In this document: positions 29,656 through 39,439 of the stretch, in pieces
Layout of the letters: the number at the start of each line of letters is the position of its first letter
Numbering within the stretch: position 1 is the stretch's first letter
Assembly: GCF_013463155.1 (NCBI RefSeq)
Contig: NZ_CP040781.1
Coordinates: 248,001-312,000 of the forward strand
Length of the DNA: 64,000 nt
Direction of reading: 5' to 3'
DNA from: Staphylococcus sp. 17KM0847
GTDB taxonomy: Bacteria > Bacillota > Bacilli > Staphylococcales > Staphylococcaceae
Program-made: the position numbers and the translations under genes
Notes under the pieces: model-generated
Databases searched by the model: none
What the model saw: only the letters and a program-made list of their open reading frames with translations
What the model was told of the DNA's origin: nothing

Positions 29656-31071
29656 ATGGCGCAACAACATACTAAAATTATTATGACCGTTTTTTTAATA
29701 GGTGCCTTTTTTATGATTTTAAATGAAACTTTATTAAATATAGCATTACAAGAATTAATGAATTATTTTGATATTTCTCGTACAACAGTACAGTGGATGG
29801 CAAGCGGGTTTATGATGGTAACAGCTATTGTTTCCCCCTTATCAGCCCTTATTATTCAATGGTTTACGACACGTCGTTTATTTTTAATGATTGTTGCTGT
29901 ATTTACTTTGGGAACACTTATCTCCGGTTTAGCAGTCAACTTTCCAATGCTATTAGCTGGGCGTATGATTCAAGCAGTAGGTACAGGCTTGATGATTCCG
30001 CTTATTATGAACGCAATGTTATTGATGTTTGATGTTTCAGTACGGGGACGTGTTATGGGCTTTTTCGGTTTAATTATCATGTTTGCACCAGCAATAGGTC
30101 CCACATTATCTGGTGTGATTGTAGACTACTTGGGATGGCGTTGGTTGTTTTTTAGTGTCATTCCCTTCATGATATTTACTTTTATTTTCGCTGCACGTTT
30201 TCTGAGAAATGTTGGAGAAGTTACACGTCCAAATATTGATATAAGATCAATATTCCTTTCAACAATAGGAATTACGGGTGTGATTTATAGTATCTCAACA
30301 GTTAGTTCAGTTGAAGGTGGACTACTTACAGCACAAATTTTAATTCCCTTTATTGTAGGTATGGTCTGCATCATTGCATTTGTGCGTCGCCAGTTGACCT
30401 TGGAAACGCCTATTTTAGATTTTCGTGTACTTTCAATCCGAAATTTTCGCAGAGGTATGTTTGTTTTTATTATTGTTGTGATGAGTTTATTTGCTTCAGA
30501 AATTGTAATGCCAATGTATTTGCAAGGGCCTATGGGTTTTTCAGCTAAAGTAGCAGGTTTGATTTTATTACCAGGTGCATTGCTTAATGGCTTTTTATCA
30601 CCATTCATGGGAGGTTTGTTTGATCGCATAGGACCACGTAAAATGATTTTACCGGGACTTATTGTATTGTTAAGTGTAATGATTTTTTATACAACGATAC
30701 ATCCAGGTGTACCAGTATGGCATTTTATCGTTGCATATATGTTATTGATGGTGGCAGTTGCAGCAATTATGATGCCTGCAAGTACAAATGGGCTTAATGC
30801 ATTGCCAAAAGAAAAATATCCACACGGTACAGCAATTTTTAATATTCTTCAACCTCTTGCTGGTTCAGCAGGTATTTCAGTATTTGTAGGTATTCTAACA
30901 GGGGTTCAAAATAGTGAAATGGCAAAGCATCATACGGTGACACAAGAGATACAAGACCAAGCAATGACGTCAGGGATGCATGCAGCCTATTTATTTGCAA
31001 TTGCACTTATCGTGATCGGTATTGGGATAGCATGTACATTAACTAATGCTTCTAAAGAAAACTTAAAATAG
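29656..31071 (+). CDS. DHA2-family MFS multidrug transporter (14 helices)
   Basis: A 471-aa major facilitator with about 14 helices. Family signs are LNETLLNIALQELM in helix one, QWMASGFMMV, the motif-A-like loop and RMIQAVGTGLMIPL, plus the antiporter motif C region PAIGPTLSGVIVD. It is related to the LmrB/EmrB drug exporters; the substrate is unknown. The ATG at 29656 follows AAAAAGGAG; an upstream in-frame start at 29593 is rejected. A TATAAT at 29610-29615 could be its promoter. Confidence 0.85.
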   Translation: MAQQHTKIIMTVFLIGAFFMILNETLLNIALQELMNYFDISRTTVQWMASGFMMVTAIVSPLSALIIQWFTTRRLFLMIVAVFTLGTLISGLAVNFPMLLAGRMIQAVGTGLMIPLIMNAMLLMFDVSVRGRVMGFFGLIIMFAPAIGPTLSGVIVDYLGWRWLFFSVIPFMIFTFIFAARFLRNVGEVTRPNIDIRSIFLSTIGITGVIYSISTVSSVEGGLLTAQILIPFIVGMVCIIAFVRRQLTLETPILDFRVLSIRNFRRGMFVFIIVVMSLFASEIVMPMYLQGPMGFSAKVAGLILLPGALLNGFLSPFMGGLFDRIGPRKMILPGLIVLLSVMIFYTTIHPGVPVWHFIVAYMLLMVAVAAIMMPASTNGLNALPKEKYPHGTAIFNILQPLAGSAGISVFVGILTGVQNSEMAKHHTVTQEIQDQAMTSGMHAAYLFAIALIVIGIGIACTLTNASKENLK

Positions 31072-31078
31072 GAATGAT

Positions 31079-31122
31079 AAACGTTGGCGAAAGAGGATCA
31101 TATGATCTTTTTCGTCAACGTT
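31079..31122 (+). terminator. Terminator of the DHA2 transporter gene
   Basis: AAACGTTGGCGAAAGA / TTTTTCGTCAACGTTT around a short GATCATATGATC palindrome, followed by TTTTTATAC. The remaining 31123-31477 gap is A/T-rich and shows no gene. Confidence 0.88.
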
Positions 31123-31477
31123 TTTTATACAATAAAGTCACGATCATAACAAAATGTAAAGGCGGTATTATAAATTTTGAGTGTATTTTCATTTATATGG
31201 TGTATTAATCCTTTTATATTTTGCTGTTTTTTTGAAAATAAAAAGAGTATCGTTTGAAATTAAAGGATCGAGTGAATTTTTATACAAAATAAAGTCTTTT
31301 ATATGTATTGATATTCAATTTGGCGTATGATTACAGTCCCTAAAAAGAATCATTATTTTGTTTATCCTTAGTGTCGCAAAGGGTATAGCATATTGAATAG
31401 CCTGAAGAAATTTGAAATCAATCGTATATTATGGTTTAATGTTTAACGTGTTTTGCAAATTGAGGAGGTCAAAACAG

Positions 31478-32545
31478 ATGCAAAAATATGGAGAAGCAAT
31501 CAAAATTGCTTTCGCTTACGTAGGAGTTGTTGTAGGAGCAGGATTTTCTACTGGTCAAGAAGTACTACAATTCTTTAGTAAGTATGGTATTTATTCGTAT
31601 ATCGGTGTAATTATTTCAGGGCTTATCTTAACATTTATTGGGCGCCAAGTTGCTAAAATTGGTACAGCCTTTGATGCAGATAACCATGAATCTACACTTG
31701 AATATTTATTTGGTAAAAAATTTGGTTTAATTATTGACTATGTACTTATTTTATCGCTGTTTGCAGTTACAATTACAATGATTGCAGGTGCAGGTTCAAC
31801 ATTTTATGAGAGTTTTAACATCCCGGTATGGTTAGGTGCATTAATTATGTGTGCACTTGTATACCTAACACTGTTAATGGATTTTAACAAAATTGTAGGG
31901 GCGCTTGGTGTGATTACACCGGTTCTTATTGTGTTAGTTGTTATTATAGCGGCGACTTATTTGTTTAAAGGATCTATTTCATTTGGTCAAATTAATAGTG
32001 TTGTAGAAGAACCAAGCTTGTTAATGGGAATTTGGAAAGGTTTTAACTATGGTGGTCTTGCCTTTGCAGTCGGCTTCAGTACACTTGTAGCTATCGGTGG
32101 AGATGCGTCTAAGCGTCTTGTTTCCGGTATGGGTGGACTCATGGGTGGTATTGTATACCTAGTATTGCTTGCATTAATTAACTTTGCATTGCAATCTGAA
32201 TATCCAAGTATTCAAGACTCAGCTATTCCAACACTCGTGTTAGCCAATAACATTTCACCTATTTTAACTTTTGTATTATCAATTGTTATGTTAGCGGTTA
32301 TGTATAATACAATTTTAGGTTTGTCTTATTCATTTGCTGCACGTTTTACAACACCGTATTCTAAAAAGTATTATGTGATGATTTCTATTATCGTACCACT
32401 TGCTTATGGTTTAAGCTTTGCTGGTTTTGAAGTTTTAATTCAGTATGTATACCCAATTATGGGAGCAATCGGTCTTATTATTGTTGGCGGTGTGATTGTG
32501 AAGTATGCTTATAGAAAGTCACAAGATAAGAAATTCATTGCTTAA
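31478..32545 (+). CDS. YkvI-like membrane transporter of the APC superfamily
   Basis: A 355-aa membrane protein with about ten helices. The N-terminus GVVVGAGFSTGQEVLQFFSKYG resembles the first broken helix of LeuT/APC-fold transporters and is typical of YkvI-family proteins. The substrate is unknown. The ATG at 31478 follows GAGGAGGTC; the longer frame from 31412 is rejected. The next gene, an esterase, starts 42 bp downstream and may be co-transcribed. Confidence 0.78.
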   Translation: MQKYGEAIKIAFAYVGVVVGAGFSTGQEVLQFFSKYGIYSYIGVIISGLILTFIGRQVAKIGTAFDADNHESTLEYLFGKKFGLIIDYVLILSLFAVTITMIAGAGSTFYESFNIPVWLGALIMCALVYLTLLMDFNKIVGALGVITPVLIVLVVIIAATYLFKGSISFGQINSVVEEPSLLMGIWKGFNYGGLAFAVGFSTLVAIGGDASKRLVSGMGGLMGGIVYLVLLALINFALQSEYPSIQDSAIPTLVLANNISPILTFVLSIVMLAVMYNTILGLSYSFAARFTTPYSKKYYVMISIIVPLAYGLSFAGFEVLIQYVYPIMGAIGLIIVGGVIVKYAYRKSQDKKFIA

Positions 32546-32587
32546 TCATTAAAATATGTTAAAATTTCCCCGAAAGGGAAGATCGAT

Positions 32588-33619
32588 ATGACAAATCACA
32601 GAAAGAGATGGATTGTGATTGCTTCGATTATTTTACTTGTGATAGCCGGTCTTGTTACCGGCTATTTTTTCGAACATCATGAAAAAAGGCAAGAGAAAAA
32701 CGAAGTGACAATTCAAAATAAAAATGTATCTGTATTTACAAACATTACTTATATGGAGAGCTTACCTAACAGTCAATTGGATATTTTAATGCCTACACGT
32801 GTCAATGCGGATGATAAACTTCCTGTTATTTTCTGGGCACATGGAGGTGGCTTTATAGCGGGTGATAAGCAATATAAGAACCCGCTACTGGCACAAATTG
32901 CAGAGCACGGTTATGTTGTGGTTAATGTGAACTACGCTTTGGCACCAGCATATCAATATCCTACACCGCTTATTCAGATGAGAAATGCTGTTCAGTTTAT
33001 TAAAACAAATGAGCAACATTTACCTGTTGATTTAGATCAGGTGGTCATTGGAGGAGACTCTGCAGGTGCTCAAATTAATAGTCAGTTTGCAGCGATACAA
33101 ACCAATACACAATTGAGACAGCAGATGAACTTTCCACAGCAATTTTTACCAGAGCAAATTAAAGGTGCTATATTTTTAGGTGGTTTTTACGATATGAAAA
33201 CGGTTCGTGCAACTGAGTTTCCACGTATCGATTTATTTATGAAGAGTTATACAGGTGTAGCAGATTGGGAGAAAAACTTTAAAAACATTGCAGAAATGTC
33301 TACGATTGATCAACTGACACCTCATTATCCATCAACTTATCTGTCTGTGGGTGATGCAGATCCATTTGCAAGTCAAAACAAAGTATTTGCCAAGGCTTTA
33401 CGTGATGAAGATGTTGCTGTTGATACTCAATTTTATAATGGATCACACCATTTGAGACATCAATATCAATTTCATTTAGACAAACCGGAGTCAAAAGAGA
33501 ATATTAAACGTATTTTAAGCTTTTTAAGCAGACATACAAGTCAAACCAGAAGTACGGATAGAATAAATGGTGATACCGTACATACAGAGATTCATTTAAA
33601 TCCATATAATGAGTTATAA
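32588..33619 (+). CDS. Membrane-anchored alpha/beta hydrolase (HSL-type esterase/lipase)
   Basis: A 343-aa protein with an N-terminal membrane anchor (about residues 9-28) and an extracytoplasmic hydrolase domain. It has the oxyanion motif HGGGF, the nucleophile motif GGDSAG, an acid region SVGDADPF and a late histidine in NGSHHLRHQ. This is the BD-FAE/hormone-sensitive-lipase type of esterase. S. aureus has a lipase-like gene at the same position. The natural substrate is unknown. The ATG follows AAAGGGAAGATCG. Confidence 0.85.
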   Translation: MTNHRKRWIVIASIILLVIAGLVTGYFFEHHEKRQEKNEVTIQNKNVSVFTNITYMESLPNSQLDILMPTRVNADDKLPVIFWAHGGGFIAGDKQYKNPLLAQIAEHGYVVVNVNYALAPAYQYPTPLIQMRNAVQFIKTNEQHLPVDLDQVVIGGDSAGAQINSQFAAIQTNTQLRQQMNFPQQFLPEQIKGAIFLGGFYDMKTVRATEFPRIDLFMKSYTGVADWEKNFKNIAEMSTIDQLTPHYPSTYLSVGDADPFASQNKVFAKALRDEDVAVDTQFYNGSHHLRHQYQFHLDKPESKENIKRILSFLSRHTSQTRSTDRINGDTVHTEIHLNPYNEL

Positions 33620-33626
33620 TAGTGTG

Positions 33627-33673
33627 AGGATTGTTTTATGCAGAGTTATAATATTCTGTATAAGAACGATCCT
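33627..33673 (+). terminator. Terminator between the esterase gene and graR
   Basis: A long imperfect stem (GAGGATTGTTTTATGCAGA / TCTGTATAAGAACGATCCTC) followed by CTTTTTTAG. Confidence 0.88.
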
Positions 33674-33769
33674 CCTTTTTTAGTTATTATTAGATTGATA
33701 ACAATTTCAACGAGGTGGCATATCATAGACATAGTATATCGAGGTATGCGTTATAGAAGGTGAAAAGTA

Positions 33770-34450
33770 ATGAAAATATTGTTAGTGGAAGATGATCAAA
33801 CATTATGCCTACAAATTAAAGAAGCTTTGAATCGATGGGACTTTGAAGTCGTAACAGTAACTGATTTTGGACAAGTTATAGAGATTTATGAACAAAGTAT
33901 GCCACAAATAGTTGTAATGGACGTAACATTGCCTAAATATGATGGCTTTTATTGGACGCGTGAAATTCGACAACGCTCTAATGTTCCTATCATTTTCCTG
34001 TCATCACGTGATAGTCCAATGGATCAGGTGATGAGTATGGAATTAGGAGCAGATGATTATATTCAGAAGCCATTTCATATGCCTGTGCTGGTTGCTAAAC
34101 TGCAAGCCGTGTATAGACGTGTTTACCAATATAACCTTGATGAGAAAAGAACATTGGTTTGGCAAGGCTATACGTTAGATTTAGCAAAAGATTGTCTTGT
34201 ACAGCATGATACTTGTATCAATCTTTCTAAAACAGAAATGCTCATTTTAGAGGTACTTATAAAAAAGAAAAATCAAATTGTAACACGTGAAGAGCTGATG
34301 ACGACGTTGTGGGATGATGAGGCATTTGTGAGTGATAATACATTGACGGTTAATGTCAATAGATTGCGTAAAAAACTGGAAAGTATTCATTTGGATAAAG
34401 CGATTGAAACAAAAGTAGGAAAGGGTTATTTAGCACATGAATCCATTTAA
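33770..34450 (+). CDS. graR: Response regulator GraR
   Basis: A 226-aa OmpR-family regulator. The receiver domain has the phosphoacceptor Asp51 (VVMDVTLPKYDG), acidic pocket EDD at residues 7-9 and KPF near 102. The winged-helix domain contains SDNTLTVNVNRLRKKL. With GraS it controls mprF, dlt and vraFG in response to cationic peptides. The S. aureus accessory gene graX, which sits directly upstream of graR there, is absent; only 150 bp separate the esterase and graR. The stop overlaps graS by 14 bp. Confidence 0.94.
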   Translation: MKILLVEDDQTLCLQIKEALNRWDFEVVTVTDFGQVIEIYEQSMPQIVVMDVTLPKYDGFYWTREIRQRSNVPIIFLSSRDSPMDQVMSMELGADDYIQKPFHMPVLVAKLQAVYRRVYQYNLDEKRTLVWQGYTLDLAKDCLVQHDTCINLSKTEMLILEVLIKKKNQIVTREELMTTLWDDEAFVSDNTLTVNVNRLRKKLESIHLDKAIETKVGKGYLAHESI

Positions 34451-35459
34451 ATGGTGGTGCTACTTTTTATATGAACGTCGCAGTTGGATTGTACTACTGA
34501 TTTTACTTGATATACTACTGTATGGTGTTGCGTATATCGATAAAGATATTGCTGTTTATAGTGCATTGTATATAATAGGTATCCAGTGGTTGATGATAGT
34601 TGTTTTTTTAATGCTCACTTTTTTTCGTGAAACTTCCTTTTATCGAAAGTTAGAAGAGGGCACACCTATACGCGCAATACATCATCAAGAGTATGCAGAG
34701 ACACCATTCGAAAAAACAATGGTGACTTATTTGGAAAACAAATTAGATATACAACAGCGAACTTTAGAAGAACAGAAACAACAGTTACATATGCATGAGC
34801 AAATACTGACAGAGTTTGTACATGATATAAAAACACCTATTACCGCAATGAAATTATTAATTGAACAAGAAGATGATTTTTCACGTCGTCAACAAATGAT
34901 GTATGAATGGTCACGCATTGACTATATGTTGGATCAGCAACTTTTCTTGTCACGTTTAAATTATAAAGCCAATGATTTATATTTTGAAACGGTAGCGCTA
35001 CGTTCATTAATTGTTGAAGAAATTCATCAAATGCGACATGTAAGTATGCGCAAGGGGATTGGCTTTCAAATTGATTTAAAAGACGATTTATACGTTCATA
35101 CCGATAAGCGTTGGCTCAAAATGGTGTTACGTCAAATTTTGTCGAATGCTGTGAAATATATGGTATCTGGAGAAGTTTGGGTTAAGGGACAGAAGATAGG
35201 AGAACATGTTCAGTTAATCATACAGGATGAAGGATGTGGTATTGCACAACATGATTTACCCCGTATTTTCCAACGTGGTTTTACGGGTTCACAACAACCG
35301 ATACAATCTACAGCATCAGGTATGGGCCTATATTTAGTAGATGCTATGAAAGAAGCGTTAGGTTTAAATTTAAAAGTGAAATCTAAGGTGAATGAGGGAA
35401 CGACTGTCATCATTTATTTTGCTAAACAGAATGAGCATATTGCACGCATGTCTAAGTGA
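34437..35459 (+). CDS. graS: Sensor histidine kinase GraS
   Basis: A 340-aa intramembrane-sensing (BceS-like) kinase. Two N-terminal helices (about residues 15-32 and 43-62) flank a very short outside loop with Asp35 and Asp37. The phosphoacceptor is His129 (FVHDIKTPITAMK), with the ATPase domain N box SNAVKYM and G boxes DEGCGI and GMGLYLV. It senses cationic peptides with VraFG. The start overlaps graR. The stop codon lies inside a large palindromic terminator. Confidence 0.94.
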   Translation: MNPFKWWCYFLYERRSWIVLLILLDILLYGVAYIDKDIAVYSALYIIGIQWLMIVVFLMLTFFRETSFYRKLEEGTPIRAIHHQEYAETPFEKTMVTYLENKLDIQQRTLEEQKQQLHMHEQILTEFVHDIKTPITAMKLLIEQEDDFSRRQQMMYEWSRIDYMLDQQLFLSRLNYKANDLYFETVALRSLIVEEIHQMRHVSMRKGIGFQIDLKDDLYVHTDKRWLKMVLRQILSNAVKYMVSGEVWVKGQKIGEHVQLIIQDEGCGIAQHDLPRIFQRGFTGSQQPIQSTASGMGLYLVDAMKEALGLNLKVKSKVNEGTTVIIYFAKQNEHIARMSK

Positions 35460-35483
35460 CAATATTGTCACTTAAGACATGCG
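35445..35483. terminator. 39-bp near-perfect palindrome ending graS
   Basis: CGCATGTCTAAGTGACAAT is followed directly by its inverted repeat ATTGTCACTTAAGACATGCG with a single inserted A, then TTTTGTT. It covers the last graS codons and the stop. It should act as a loop-poor terminator or as a cruciform/regulator site separating graRS from vraFG. Confidence 0.75.
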
Positions 35484-35571
35484 TTTTGTTATATGATTCA
35501 AACGCAAATAAATAGAAAAGGAGGTATGATGAAGTCAATCATCCATTGAACTTAAAGGAGTGTAAGGAGAT

Positions 35572-36333
35572 ATGTCTATCTTAAATGTTAAAAATGTAAC
35601 AAAAGTTTATGGGAATCATAAGCAATCTTTTGAAGTCTTAAAAGATATTAATTTTGAAGTGGCACGTGGTGCGTTTGTATCTATTATGGGACCTTCGGGT
35701 TCTGGGAAAACAACACTATTGAATATATTAAGCTCTATCGATTATGTCACACAGGGTCACATTGAAATTAACGGCCAAGATATTACAAAGATGAGCAACA
35801 CAAAACTTTCTGATTTTCGTAAACAGGAAGTAGGGTTTATTTTTCAAGATTATAATGTACTGCACACTTTAACGGTAAAAGAAAATATTATGTTGCCACT
35901 ATCAATTACTCAATTAAGTAAAGAAGAGAAAGCGTCACGTTATGAAGAAGTGACAGCGGCATTAGGGATACAAGATTTAAGTCATAAATATCCGAGTGAA
36001 ATATCCGGTGGACAACAACAACGTACGGCAGCAGCACGTGCATTGATTAGTAAGCCGACGATTATTTTTGCGGACGAACCGACAGGCGCACTTGATTCTA
36101 AAAGTGCACAAGATTTGCTAAAGCGATTAGCTGCGATTAATCGGGACATGAAGACGACAATTATTATGGTCACACACGACCCAGTGGCAGCAAGCTATTC
36201 AAACCGTGTGATTATGTTAAAAGACGGTCAAATTCATACTGAACTTTTTCAAGGTGATAAAACAACCTCACACTTTTATCAAGAGATTATTCAAAATCAA
36301 AGTGTTTTAGGTGGTGTGACTTATGACATTTAA
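35572..36333 (+). CDS. vraF: Bacitracin/peptide resistance ABC ATPase VraF
   Basis: A 253-aa MacB/BceA-type ABC ATPase. Walker A is [10 protein letters not shown], the signature ISGGQQQR, Walker B IIFADEP, and the H-loop VTHDPVA. It forms the peptide-sensing and detoxifying complex with VraG and GraS. The ATG at 35572 follows GTAAGGAG; the 112-bp leader after the graS palindrome should hold its GraR-dependent promoter. The stop overlaps vraG. Confidence 0.94.
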   Translation: MSILNVKNVTKVYGNHKQSFEVLKDINFEVARGAFVSIMGPSGSGKTTLLNILSSIDYVTQGHIEINGQDITKMSNTKLSDFRKQEVGFIFQDYNVLHTLTVKENIMLPLSITQLSKEEKASRYEEVTAALGIQDLSHKYPSEISGGQQQRTAAARALISKPTIIFADEPTGALDSKSAQDLLKRLAAINRDMKTTIIMVTHDPVAASYSNRVIMLKDGQIHTELFQGDKTTSHFYQEIIQNQSVLGGVTYDI

Positions 36334-38224
36334 TCATATTATTATTAAAAACCTTATACAAAACTTAAAATATTATGCAATGTATTTATTTGCACTTATG
36401 TTAAGCATTACAATGTACTTTAGCTTTGTTACATTAAAATATACAAAAGGTGTTGACCAAGGAGGAGAGATTGTTACACATGGCGCGAGTATTGGAGAGA
36501 AGTTTTTATTTATTATTATTTTAGTCTTTTTAATGTATGCTAACCATTTGTTCATTAAAAGACGTACGAAAAGCTTTGCATTATTTCAACTCATTGGATT
36601 ATCACGTAAAGATTTACTGCGCATGTTTATTTTGGAACAAACGATTATTTTTTTCATTACCACAATGATTAGTATATTTATCGGTGTTTTTGGTTCACGT
36701 TTATTACAATTGATTTTAATAAATATATTATCTATTCCAATACATGCTGAAATTGTATTGCACCTAGAGGCAGTGAAGGTAACACTGATTTTAATATTTT
36801 TTGCTTTTTTGCTTATTATATTTCAAAGTTATATGTTTATTAGACGGCGTTCAATTGTTCAATTAATGCATGATTCTAAACAATCAGAAGTGCAGGATCC
36901 ACATATTACCAAACGAGAAGCTATCTTAGGTGTGTTGGGTTTATTGATGATTGGTACAGGTTATTATCTCTCAACCATTATGTTTGATAATGAAATATTA
37001 GTCACTATGATTATGGCAAATGCACTATTTATACTGTTTTTAACAGTATTAGGCGCATACTTCTTTTTTAAAAGTTCTGTATCATTGATTTTTAAAACAT
37101 TGAAACTCAAGAAAAATGGCAATGTATCGATTACAGATGCTATATTTACCGCTTCTATCATGTATCGCATGAAGCGAAATGCTTTTTCTTTAACAACAAT
37201 TGCAATTATTTCTGCTATTACGATATCTGTTTTGTCTTTTGCAGCATTAGGGTATGCAGGTGTACAAAAAAATATTAACTTCACAACGCCATATGAGTAT
37301 ACCTATTATAACGAGCAACATGCCAAAAAATTTGAGTCGGCACTTCAATCACAAGGTATTGCTTACGATAAATATATGCAGCGCCTTACAACAGTACCGG
37401 TTAAAGGGAAAGATACACAGTTGAATAAGAAGTTTACTGCTGTATCCATCGTTCGTGATACAGAAATAGAGGGTATGAATGTGGAACCAGGAGAGGTGAA
37501 ATTTGTAAATGTATTTGAAGTGACAAATAATTTTGCAGGTTTAGAGAAGGGGATGATGCTTTCTCTGGGCAAGGGCTCACATCAAGCAACACTCAAAGTC
37601 ACAGCGCTTGATTCTGATAACTATGTTGCGAATGTTTTTTTACAAGGCACACCTTTAGCTGTCGTGGATACGCATACTTATGAAAAGTTAGAGGCATCAA
37701 AATTGGAAGGAAAAGGACATAGTGATGCAACACAAGTCGGTTTTGAGTTGAAAGATCGTAAAGCGTATCAACATGCAACAACATTAAATAAGAAATATAA
37801 TCCTCAGAATCCAGAATCACGTACTGAAGTAGAAAAAGAACAGTTGAAGTTTGCAGGAATGTTTTTATTTGTAAGTAGCTTTTTAGGGATTGCTTTTCTT
37901 GTGGCAGCAGGATGTATTATTTACATTAAACAAATGGATGAAACAGAAGATGAAATAGGGAATTATCAAATTTTGCGTAAGATAGGTTATACGCATCAAG
38001 ATATGTGTAGAGGTTTAGCATTGAAAGTGGCATTTAACTTTGGATTGCCACTCATTGTAGGTTTAGGACATGCTTATTTTGCAGCACATGCCTTTAATGT
38101 ATTATTAGATACACCAAGTTTTACCCCTGTACTGATTGCTATGGCAGTATATTCATTAGTTTATGCACTGTTTGCATGGATTGCTTATATTCATTCGAAA
38201 AGAACAATTAAATATAGTTTATAG
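36323..38224 (+). CDS. vraG: BceB-type ABC permease VraG
   Basis: A 633-aa permease with ten predicted helices. A large extracellular loop of about 200 residues (roughly 310-510) lies between helices 7 and 8, the hallmark of antimicrobial-peptide-sensing BceB-like proteins. FtsX-like segments occur at [18 protein letters not shown] and [15 protein letters not shown]. It works with VraF and signals to GraS. It overlaps the vraF end by 11 bp. No terminator follows closely; a hairpin repeat lies 125 bp downstream. Confidence 0.94.
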   Translation: MTFNHIIIKNLIQNLKYYAMYLFALMLSITMYFSFVTLKYTKGVDQGGEIVTHGASIGEKFLFIIILVFLMYANHLFIKRRTKSFALFQLIGLSRKDLLRMFILEQTIIFFITTMISIFIGVFGSRLLQLILINILSIPIHAEIVLHLEAVKVTLILIFFAFLLIIFQSYMFIRRRSIVQLMHDSKQSEVQDPHITKREAILGVLGLLMIGTGYYLSTIMFDNEILVTMIMANALFILFLTVLGAYFFFKSSVSLIFKTLKLKKNGNVSITDAIFTASIMYRMKRNAFSLTTIAIISAITISVLSFAALGYAGVQKNINFTTPYEYTYYNEQHAKKFESALQSQGIAYDKYMQRLTTVPVKGKDTQLNKKFTAVSIVRDTEIEGMNVEPGEVKFVNVFEVTNNFAGLEKGMMLSLGKGSHQATLKVTALDSDNYVANVFLQGTPLAVVDTHTYEKLEASKLEGKGHSDATQVGFELKDRKAYQHATTLNKKYNPQNPESRTEVEKEQLKFAGMFLFVSSFLGIAFLVAAGCIIYIKQMDETEDEIGNYQILRKIGYTHQDMCRGLALKVAFNFGLPLIVGLGHAYFAAHAFNVLLDTPSFTPVLIAMAVYSLVYALFAWIAYIHSKRTIKYSL

Positions 38225-38265
38225 ATTAAAGCAAACTGGACAAGGAGAAATTGTCCTAAACAAGT

Positions 38266-38382
38266 GAGTAAATATCTATAAGTAGCAGTAGGTTTCTAAA
38301 ATGAAAAAGTATTTTAACAAGCGCTTTTCACTTTGAGTTACTCTTGCTAGGGCGGGATTGCAAAAGCTTTTTGTTCCGTCCT
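38266..38382 (+). repeat. Dispersed intergenic repeat with terminal hairpin, copy B
   Basis: It has the same element order as 25601-25735: GAGTAAATATCTATAAGTAGC, then TCTAAAATGAAA, and after about 50 bp a hairpin (GGGCGGGATTGCAAAAGC / TTTTTGTTCCGTCC). It may serve as the vraFG terminator. GTAAATATCTATAAGT also occurs exactly at 47825-47840. The rest of the 38225-38808 gap is A/T-rich and holds a doubtful 62-aa minus-strand ORF (38541-38729). Confidence 0.5.
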
Positions 38383-38808
38383 TATTTAATATAAAGACGA
38401 AAGAAATTTTTAAAAGATATTCCATACCTCGATCAGCGACTTATGATTGAAATAATAAAACAGCTATGTAGTACTAATAATGTGAAAATATGAACAATTA
38501 TTCACAATATAACAAAATAAAATGTTAATGTTTTGTAAATTTAATTGTAGAGTGACGAGATGTGTGCTACTTTCAAATAGGTGTCTAAAAAATTTTGTAT
38601 TTTAACTTCGAATATCTTTTGATAATGAGAGATATAGACATTGCTTTTATTTACAAGTTGAACGAATAGAATATTAGAAAGTGAGTATGACGTCTTAATC
38701 GTAATAAGATAAGAATTATAAGTTAACATTGAATTAACAGTGTTTTATAATTAAGTAAACAATACATTTACAAAGTGATTTCATAAATCGCTGATCGGAG
38801 GATTACAA

Positions 38809-39426
38809 ATGATTAAGAAGAAAAAGGATAAGTTCATGGAGCGCCTAGAGGATATGATTTTCAACTTAGACCGTGCTGCAGTTGAGTTCGGTAAGATGGA
38901 TTTCAACACACACCTAGATTTGAGAACTTATGCTGATAACATTAAAACGTACGAGTCTCACGGTGATGATTTGATGCATCAAGTCATTACAGACTTGAAC
39001 CAAACGTTCATTACACCGATAGAGCGTGAAGACATTATGGCGTTGTGTAATGCAATTGATGATGTGCTTGACGCTATGGAAGAGACTTCGGCTATGTTTG
39101 AAATGTATTCTATTGAGTACACGGATGAGTATATGTCAGAATTTGTCGATAACATTCAAAAAGCAATTGGTGAGATGAAGTTAGCGATTGGTTTAATGAC
39201 GGAAAAGAAATTAGCGCATATGCGTGTGCATTCTATCAATATCAAAGAGTATGAAACAAATTGTGACGGCATTTTACGTCAATCGATTAAACATATTTTT
39301 AATAGTGAAACAGACCCAATAACATTAATTAAAATCAAAGATATTTATGAGAGTTTAGAAAATATTGCGGATCGTTGTCAAACAGTCGCAAATAATTTTG
39401 AAACAATCATAATGAAAAATAGCTAA
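38809..39426 (+). CDS. pitR: DUF47 family phosphate transport regulator PitR
   Basis: A 205-aa soluble helical-bundle protein of the PhoU-like DUF47 (YkaA) family. Acidic metal-binding-type motifs are visible (AIDDVLDAMEETSAMF and DIYESLENIADRCQTVANNFE). It is encoded 13 bp upstream of pitA and presumably modulates it. The ATG follows CGGAGGATTAC. The length fits the family. The symbol follows staphylococcal usage. Confidence 0.85.
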   Translation: MIKKKKDKFMERLEDMIFNLDRAAVEFGKMDFNTHLDLRTYADNIKTYESHGDDLMHQVITDLNQTFITPIEREDIMALCNAIDDVLDAMEETSAMFEMYSIEYTDEYMSEFVDNIQKAIGEMKLAIGLMTEKKLAHMRVHSINIKEYETNCDGILRQSIKHIFNSETDPITLIKIKDIYESLENIADRCQTVANNFETIIMKNS

Positions 39427-39439
39427 GGAGTCTTCAACT

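Noticed and set aside
30285-30629. 114-codon minus-strand ORF in the DHA2 transporter gene
   Set aside because: It is a shadow of a gene with clear MFS motifs; there is no SD.
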